Shown here: positions 16,606 to 20,832 of the stretch, in pieces | Layout: every line of letters begins with the position of its first letter | Position numbering within the stretch: position 1 is the stretch's first letter | From: an uncultured Prevotellaceae bacterium | GTDB taxonomy: Bacteria > Bacteroidota > Bacteroidia > Bacteroidales > Bacteroidaceae | Length of the DNA: 20,832 nt | NCBI GenBank assembly: GCA_946624335.1 | Contig: CAMOSA010000019.1 | Location: 1 to 20,832 of the forward strand | Direction of reading: 5' to 3' | Notes under the pieces: generated by a model | The model's database searches: none | What the model was told of the DNA's origin: nothing | Seen by the model: only the letters and a program-made list of their open reading frames with translations | Program-made: the position numbers and the translations under genes

Positions 16606-18288
16606 ATGAGACGCTATACATTATATTTGTTTACCAGCCTGTTGGTCCTTTCCTCCTGCGAAGATGTCTTTGACACCGATTCAACCACCGTAGTCATCGA
16701 CAACGGCGCTCGCATTGAGCATCCGAGCGATTCGCTCTACAGCGCGATGGGCATCCTGGCGCAGTTCCAGCGTTTGGGCGAGCGCTACGTCCTGCTGGGT
16801 GAACTGCGCGGCGACCTGATGACGACCACCTCCGATGCCGACAAAGACCTACAGGACGTGGCCCATTTCACCATCGAAGAGGGGAATGCATACACCGACC
16901 GCAGGGACTACTACGCTGTCATCAACAACTGCAACTTCGCCCTTGAACGTATAGACACGTCGGTTGTCGACTACCAGACACGCGTCATGATGCCCGAGTA
17001 CGTAGCCATCCGCGCCATCCGCGACTGGACGTACTGGCAGATGGCACTCACCTTCGGGCGCGCCCACTTCATAGACCGCCCACTGATCAGCCTGGAGAGC
17101 ACGCTCACCAACTACCCCGTCAAGACAATCGACGAGCTGGCATCACTCATCATCGACGACCTCACGCCCTATCTGGGCACCCGCCACCTGGATTATGGCT
17201 CGGTCGACGGCATACAGACGAGCACCCTCTTCGTGCCGCTCGAGCCTTTCCTTGCCGATCTGCACCTCTATCTCAACCATTATGCCGAGGCTGCCCGGTT
17301 GTACTACGACTATATCTACACTCACCAACTGACCATCAGCGAGGGGTATAGCAACGACTGGACAACGAACACACGCACGGACGCATCCATGAATCATACA
17401 GCCAGCTACACAGGTGAGATGCTGTTTCAGATGGCCTATAGCAGCGATGCCCGCGACTATCATCCTTCGCTCATACGGTTGGCCTACAACACGGTTCCCG
17501 ACATCAGACCTACCACCTCGTTCATCAACGAGATGGCTGAACGCCTATATTTCTTCACGCCCATTAACGGACAGACAATAGGCGCTTACTTGCTCAGCGA
17601 CTTGCGCGGCCAAGCCGTCAACCGCAGCGGCAAGATCTACCCTGCGTCCTTTGGCCAGTTTGCGTTCCAGAGTCGAAAAGAGCAACTGCTCATCAACAAG
17701 TACAACTATGCCGCTGCCAACATCGTGGGCGGCTACGACCCCGATAACGAGGCCGTCACAACGCTCAGCTTTACACGTCAGCTGCCTCTCCTACGCACGC
17801 CTCACCTCTACCTCCGTCTGGCCGAGGCGCTGAACCGCCTGGGGAAGCCTTCACTTGCCTTCGCCGTGCTGAAATACGGACTGACCGACGAGACGCTTGC
17901 CGACCCGCAGAAGGTGGCTCCAAGTGAAATCGAGACAGGCGAACCTTATGTCAACTTCTCATGGGCACATACGAATGGAAATAATCGCAACGTTGGCACG
18001 GCCCGTCGTGGCCGAGGCAGAGGCCTGCCCTTCGACAAGGAGGACTTCATCATCGGCGAGCAACCATCGCTGCAGGACTCCATTCTCATCGTGGAGGACA
18101 TGATTGTCGATGAGATGGCCGCCGAGACAGCCTTCGAGGGCAACCGCTTCTTCGACCTGCTGCGCGTGGCGCGCCATCGCGACCAATGGCCAGCCTATGC
18201 AGCCGAGCGCGTCAGTCGACGTTTCAGTGATACGGATAAGGCTAAAGACAGACTCTGTAATGCCGATTCCTGGTGGGTTCACGACTGA
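16606..18288 (+). CDS. SusD/RagB-like lipoprotein (SusD2)
   Basis: This 560-residue lipoprotein has the lipobox LSSC with lipid Cys18 followed by Glu-Asp, and should be the lid partner of SusC2. SusD-like features: RYVLLGELRGDLMTT near 64-78, a helical AINNCN-type segment (YYAVINNCNFALERI), the helix YVAIRAIRDWTYWQMALTFGRA, and the C-terminal block ETAFEGNRFFDLLRVARH with Glu511. It diverges from SusD1 beyond these motifs, and its helix lacks the common FxDVPLV ending (it reads AHFIDRPL). It is the last gene of the seven-gene block: a hairpin with a T run follows the stop directly. A ten-codon reading frame upstream ends in an ATGA overlap with this start. The family call is firm; the ligand is unknown. 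Confidence 0.93.
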   Translation: MRRYTLYLFTSLLVLSSCEDVFDTDSTTVVIDNGARIEHPSDSLYSAMGILAQFQRLGERYVLLGELRGDLMTTTSDADKDLQDVAHFTIEEGNAYTDRRDYYAVINNCNFALERIDTSVVDYQTRVMMPEYVAIRAIRDWTYWQMALTFGRAHFIDRPLISLESTLTNYPVKTIDELASLIIDDLTPYLGTRHLDYGSVDGIQTSTLFVPLEPFLADLHLYLNHYAEAARLYYDYIYTHQLTISEGYSNDWTTNTRTDASMNHTASYTGEMLFQMAYSSDARDYHPSLIRLAYNTVPDIRPTTSFINEMAERLYFFTPINGQTIGAYLLSDLRGQAVNRSGKIYPASFGQFAFQSRKEQLLINKYNYAAANIVGGYDPDNEAVTTLSFTRQLPLLRTPHLYLRLAEALNRLGKPSLAFAVLKYGLTDETLADPQKVAPSEIETGEPYVNFSWAHTNGNNRNVGTARRGRGRGLPFDKEDFIIGEQPSLQDSILIVEDMIVDEMAAETAFEGNRFFDLLRVARHRDQWPAYAAERVSRRFSDTDKAKDRLCNADSWWVHD

Positions 18289-18322
18289 AAAGGGCCGATT
18301 CCATCGAGAATCCGACTTTTTT
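18288..18322 (+). terminator. probable rho-independent terminator of the FAS1-SusCD operon
   Basis: AAAAG at the SusD2 stop pairs with CTTTT at 18316-18320, and an inner stem GATTC/GAATC closes around the loop CATCGA, with an imperfect middle section. A run of T follows. The stem is moderate, but its position between the last operon gene and a fresh promoter supports termination. Confidence 0.5.
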
Positions 18323-18323
18323 C

Positions 18324-18335
18324 AGCATTTGTGCT
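18324..18335 (+). promoter_or_regulatory. putative operator AGCATTTGTGCT, box 2
   Basis: The box has perfect dyad symmetry, AGCA-TTTG-TGCT. It begins 56 bp upstream of the -7 box at 18380, the same distance as the matching box 1 from its own promoter at 2341. It lies directly after the operon terminator. It probably binds a dimeric regulator common to the FAS1-SusCD operon and the propeller gene; that role is inferred. Confidence 0.5.
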
Positions 18336-18379
18336 AATCTTAGGTGCAAACGTGTCATTAATCTTCTAATGATAATCCC

Positions 18380-18387
18380 TACCTTTG
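18380..18387 (+). promoter_or_regulatory. Bacteroidetes -7 box (TACCTTTG) of the propeller gene
   Basis: TACCTTTG followed by GC is identical to the box at 2341. Transcription would begin near 18391, giving a short AT-rich leader of about 40 nt. As at the other promoter, no TTTG -33 element is visible at the usual distance. Confidence 0.7.
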
Positions 18388-18429
18388 CAACGAAATCATC
18401 AATAATCATAACTTATAACAACTCACTTT

Positions 18430-20586
18430 ATGAAAAACTTTACGCTTAAGTATTTGCTGATCGGAACCGCGCTGATGGCTTCGACAGCTATGAATGCGCA
18501 GGATGGTTACAGCATCAACTTCCAACTCGATCAAGAGATGTCAAAACAACTGCGCCAGACACATCGTACGGTGGCTATCTGGGGCGACTTCACAGGCAAT
18601 GGCTGCTATGACGTCTACTATAGTGGTACCTCATGGGCCAACGGCTGGACCTCTGGCGGATGGCTCCTCAAGAACCTCGGCAATGGCAAGTTCGAGATGG
18701 ACACTGAGATGACCTACGAGGACTATGAAGACACCGTATGGCAGCGCGACGAGGATGGTAACATCAAGACCGACGAGGATGGCAACTGGCTACCCGAACT
18801 CAACGAGGATGGTAGCATCAAGACCGAAACCAAGACACGCGCCACGGGTATGAAGAATGGATTACCCAATTTCGCCTACGGACGAGGTAGCGTGACGCTT
18901 GACTACGATCAGGACGGACTGCTCGACATACTCGTCTCCAATGCTGGCGGCAACGACACCGGCACGCAGCGCGACATCGTCCTCGTACACAACAATGGCA
19001 ACGGCACTTTCAGCGTGGTGCCCGATGAGGGCCTCGCTGCCCTGGGCTACAACAACGGCGACGGCAACCTCAACGAGGGTCAGGAGAACTACCATATCGC
19101 CGTGGGCGACTACAACCGCGACGGCTACCCCGACCTACTCATCGAGGGGGCATCCAACATCGGACGTTTCATTCGCTTGCTCCGCAACAACGGCGGCGAA
19201 GGCTTTGAGGTTGTCAACGATATCTTCAATCCTATGCCTTTAGAAAACGACAACAACATCCGTGACGAATACAGCTATGTCGCAGAATATGATGAAGATG
19301 GAATAGAAATTGGGGGCGCTTGGGATCTCGAGAATCCCACGAAGGCTATCATTAATATGTCGCACGGCCCCGTGGGCTTCGTAGATCTCGATGGCGATGG
19401 CTGGCTCGACATCACCGTCAATGGTTATCGCGACGGCCTCGACAATGCTCCTGATGACAAGGGCCACGGTGGCTACACCTGGCATATCTATCGCAACCTT
19501 GGCAACGGTGAGTTCCAGGACATCACCCACACGCTCGTCATCAATGGCGAGCAAGCTACAGATGCAACGTTGCTCTCGCAGTTTGCTGCTGAGAACATCA
19601 TCACGCATCCCATCGACTGGAATCAGGACGGCAAGGCAGACCTATACATCGCAGGTGATATTGCTGGTTCACGACGCTCGATTCTCTTCCTCAACGTCAG
19701 TGACGACGAGGGCATCAAGTTTCAGACGGTAGACCTCGAACAAGGTATTGGCGATCCGGGCAACCGTCTCTTCTTCATTGCCGATTTCAATGGCGACGAC
19801 TATCCCGACATCGTCACCTCCGGCCATTCCAAGTTCCTTGGTGACTGGGGCGTTGACTATATCCTCAGCGATGCTGCCGGAAACTACCATATGGAGGCTA
19901 CCCACGAGGGTCAGCCAACGGAGAATGGTATGTGGCGTGGAAGCGAGCAGGGCACTTTCGGCGACTGGAACGGCGACGGACAGTTTGATTACTTTGTCGC
20001 TGCATGGTGCGGCGCACCCTGGAAGACTGAAGAGGATGGCAACCGCTACGACGGCGACAACGCCTTCATGTCTATCAATACCTCCGATTTCGAGGTTGCA
20101 GCACCTGATGCACCTACAAATGTCAAGGTTGACATGGATTCTGAGACTAACGATATTACAGTCACATGGGATCCAGTCTACATGAACAATGGCAACCAGC
20201 CTATGTACAATATTTATCTCAAGAACAACGCCACGGGTAAGGTCTTCATGAACGTTCCTGCCAACCAGCAGACAGGCAAGCAGCTGGGCTATGCTGCATT
20301 CGCTCAGTACATTCTTGGTGCCGACGAGCCTTCGTATGTCTTCCCGCACGTTGAAGAGGGCGAGTATGAGATTGCTGTGCAGGCTGTCAACTATGCTTAT
20401 CAGAGCAGTAAGTTCACAGTGGCTTCACAAATCATTGTCACTGGCGTAGGTGCTGTCAAGAACCACGACAAAGCTGCAGGCCGCACACAGGTATACACCA
20501 CCGACGGCCGCCTCTCCGATGGCCGTGGCCATGGAATCTTCGTGATTAAGCAGGCCGACGGTTCTGTTCGAAAAGTTGTTAAATAA
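18430..20586 (+). CDS. Secreted FG-GAP/VCBS seven-bladed propeller protein with Fn3-like domain and T9SS-type tail
   Basis: This 718-residue protein has a signal peptide (to about residue 23, MNAQ) and seven calcium-loop repeats of FG-GAP/VCBS type: DFTGNGCYD (53), DYDQDGLLD (158), DYNRDGYPD (227), DLDGDGWLD (319), DWNQDGKAD (396), DFNGDDYPD (452) and DWNGDGQFD (512). Seven loops fit an integrin-alpha-like seven-bladed propeller. The first loop is degenerate (NGC). Residues about 559-672 (APDAPTNVKVD, ITVTWDPV) look like a fibronectin type III domain. The end, VYTTDGR then GIFVIKQADGSVRKVVK, resembles a type A C-terminal sorting domain of the type IX secretion system, predicting surface display or release. 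An acidic insert lies between loops 1 and 2. It has its own promoter and a strong terminator. Ligand binding or adhesion is inferred; no catalytic residues are recognised. Confidence 0.88.
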   Translation: MKNFTLKYLLIGTALMASTAMNAQDGYSINFQLDQEMSKQLRQTHRTVAIWGDFTGNGCYDVYYSGTSWANGWTSGGWLLKNLGNGKFEMDTEMTYEDYEDTVWQRDEDGNIKTDEDGNWLPELNEDGSIKTETKTRATGMKNGLPNFAYGRGSVTLDYDQDGLLDILVSNAGGNDTGTQRDIVLVHNNGNGTFSVVPDEGLAALGYNNGDGNLNEGQENYHIAVGDYNRDGYPDLLIEGASNIGRFIRLLRNNGGEGFEVVNDIFNPMPLENDNNIRDEYSYVAEYDEDGIEIGGAWDLENPTKAIINMSHGPVGFVDLDGDGWLDITVNGYRDGLDNAPDDKGHGGYTWHIYRNLGNGEFQDITHTLVINGEQATDATLLSQFAAENIITHPIDWNQDGKADLYIAGDIAGSRRSILFLNVSDDEGIKFQTVDLEQGIGDPGNRLFFIADFNGDDYPDIVTSGHSKFLGDWGVDYILSDAAGNYHMEATHEGQPTENGMWRGSEQGTFGDWNGDGQFDYFVAAWCGAPWKTEEDGNRYDGDNAFMSINTSDFEVAAPDAPTNVKVDMDSETNDITVTWDPVYMNNGNQPMYNIYLKNNATGKVFMNVPANQQTGKQLGYAAFAQYILGADEPSYVFPHVEEGEYEIAVQAVNYAYQSSKFTVASQIIVTGVGAVKNHDKAAGRTQVYTTDGRLSDGRGHGIFVIKQADGSVRKVVK
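18750..18827 (+). repeat. 24-bp direct repeat inside the propeller gene
   Basis: A 24-bp segment at 18750-18773 recurs at 18804-18827 with one mismatch (A to G), at an offset of 54 bp (18 codons, in frame). It encodes EDGNIKT and EDGSIKT in the acidic insert between the first and second calcium loops. A third EDGN motif lies between them. Confidence 0.7.
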
Positions 20587-20620
20587 TAATTTTGTGGATT
20601 TAAGTTAGTTATTGTTTTGA

Positions 20621-20664
20621 GAGGCAAGTGCCATCTGCATTGCGGCGCTTGCCTCTTTTTGTTT
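20621..20664 (+). terminator. strong rho-independent terminator
   Basis: A 12-bp stem, GAGGCAAGTGCC at 20621-20632 with GGCGCTTGCCTC at 20644-20655 (one G-T wobble), has an 11-nt loop and is followed by TTTTTGTTT. This is a classical intrinsic terminator 34 bp after the propeller gene stop. The next start codon lies only 17 bp beyond it. Confidence 0.9.
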
Positions 20665-20681
20665 ATCCGTCATTCACCGTT

Positions 20682-20832
20682 ATGAAGAAGATTTGTTATT
20701 TCCTTTTTGCATTGACGATTTTCGCTGCTCCAGCGTTCGCAGAAGACAACTCTGATGTTTTATGGTACCAACAACCGGCTTCAAAATGGATGGAGGCCCT
20801 GCCTATCGGCAACGGACGTCTCGGAGGCATGG
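20682..20832 (+). CDS. GH95 family alpha-L-fucosidase, N-terminal fragment (runs off the window)
   Basis: An open frame starts at 20682 and runs to the window edge (50 codons). It begins with a signal peptide (MKKICYFLFALTIFAAPAFA, cleavage expected before Glu-Asp), then VLWYQQPASKWMEALPIGNGRLGGM. The pattern W-Y-x-x-P-A-x-x-W-x-E-A-L-P-I-G-N-G-R-L-G is the N-terminal signature of family GH95. Known members are inverting alpha-1,2-L-fucosidases acting on fucosylated host or plant glycans, and alpha-L-galactosidases. The catalytic domain is beyond the window, so activity cannot be judged. Full family members are about 750-850 residues. It sits just after a strong terminator with no clear -7 box, which makes its transcription unclear. 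With GH92 it hints at a mannose- and fucose-containing substrate. Confidence 0.88.
   Translation, partial: MKKICYFLFALTIFAAPAFAEDNSDVLWYQQPASKWMEALPIGNGRLGGM

Overview
This window looks like part of a polysaccharide utilisation locus (PUL) from a GC-rich member of the Bacteroidales, possibly Prevotellaceae. The evidence is two SusC/SusD pairs, GH92 and GH95 glycosidases, lipoproteins with acidic residues right after the lipidated cysteine, a type IX secretion-like C-terminus, and two TACCTTTG promoter boxes that fit the Bacteroidetes TAnnTTTG -7 element. The genus is inference. All genes are on the + strand.

Layout: (1) 25-2259, a GH92 alpha-mannosidase. (2) 2260-2424, an intergenic region with a weak terminator, a 12-bp dyad box and a -7 promoter. 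(3) 2425-18288, a seven-gene block with gaps of 3-67 bp, read as one operon: FAS1 lipoprotein A, SusC1, SusD1, FAS1 lipoprotein B, FAS1 lipoprotein C, SusC2, SusD2. The order FAS1-SusC-SusD occurs twice, which suggests two related modules fused in tandem. (4) 18289-18429, a terminator, the same box and the same -7 promoter. (5) 18430-20586, a secreted seven-bladed FG-GAP/VCBS propeller protein with an Fn3-like domain and a T9SS-type tail. (6) A strong terminator at 20621-20664. (7) 20682 to the window end, the start of a GH95 fucosidase-family gene.

Working model (inference): the FAS1 lipoproteins sit on the cell surface beside the SusCD transporters, in the place where SusE/F-like glycan-binding lipoproteins are usually encoded. 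GH92 and GH95 would trim alpha-mannosyl and alpha-fucosyl (or related) residues from a complex glycan, and the propeller protein would bind ligand or adhere outside the cell. No regulator (HTCS, SusR-like or ECF sigma/anti-sigma) is visible, and neither SusC shows an N-terminal STN signalling domain.

Most notable observations: an identical 10-bp sequence (AGCATTTGTG) exactly 56 bp upstream of both -7 boxes; a SusC2 whose plug region is about 40 residues shorter than that of SusC1 and lacks the usual TonB-box-like segment; short tandem repeats at three stop-to-start junctions of the operon; and the doubled FAS1-SusC-SusD organisation. No RNA genes, insertion sequences or CRISPR arrays were seen. 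No gene-free stretch exceeds 300 bp; positions 1-24 are an AT-rich leader with nothing recognisable.
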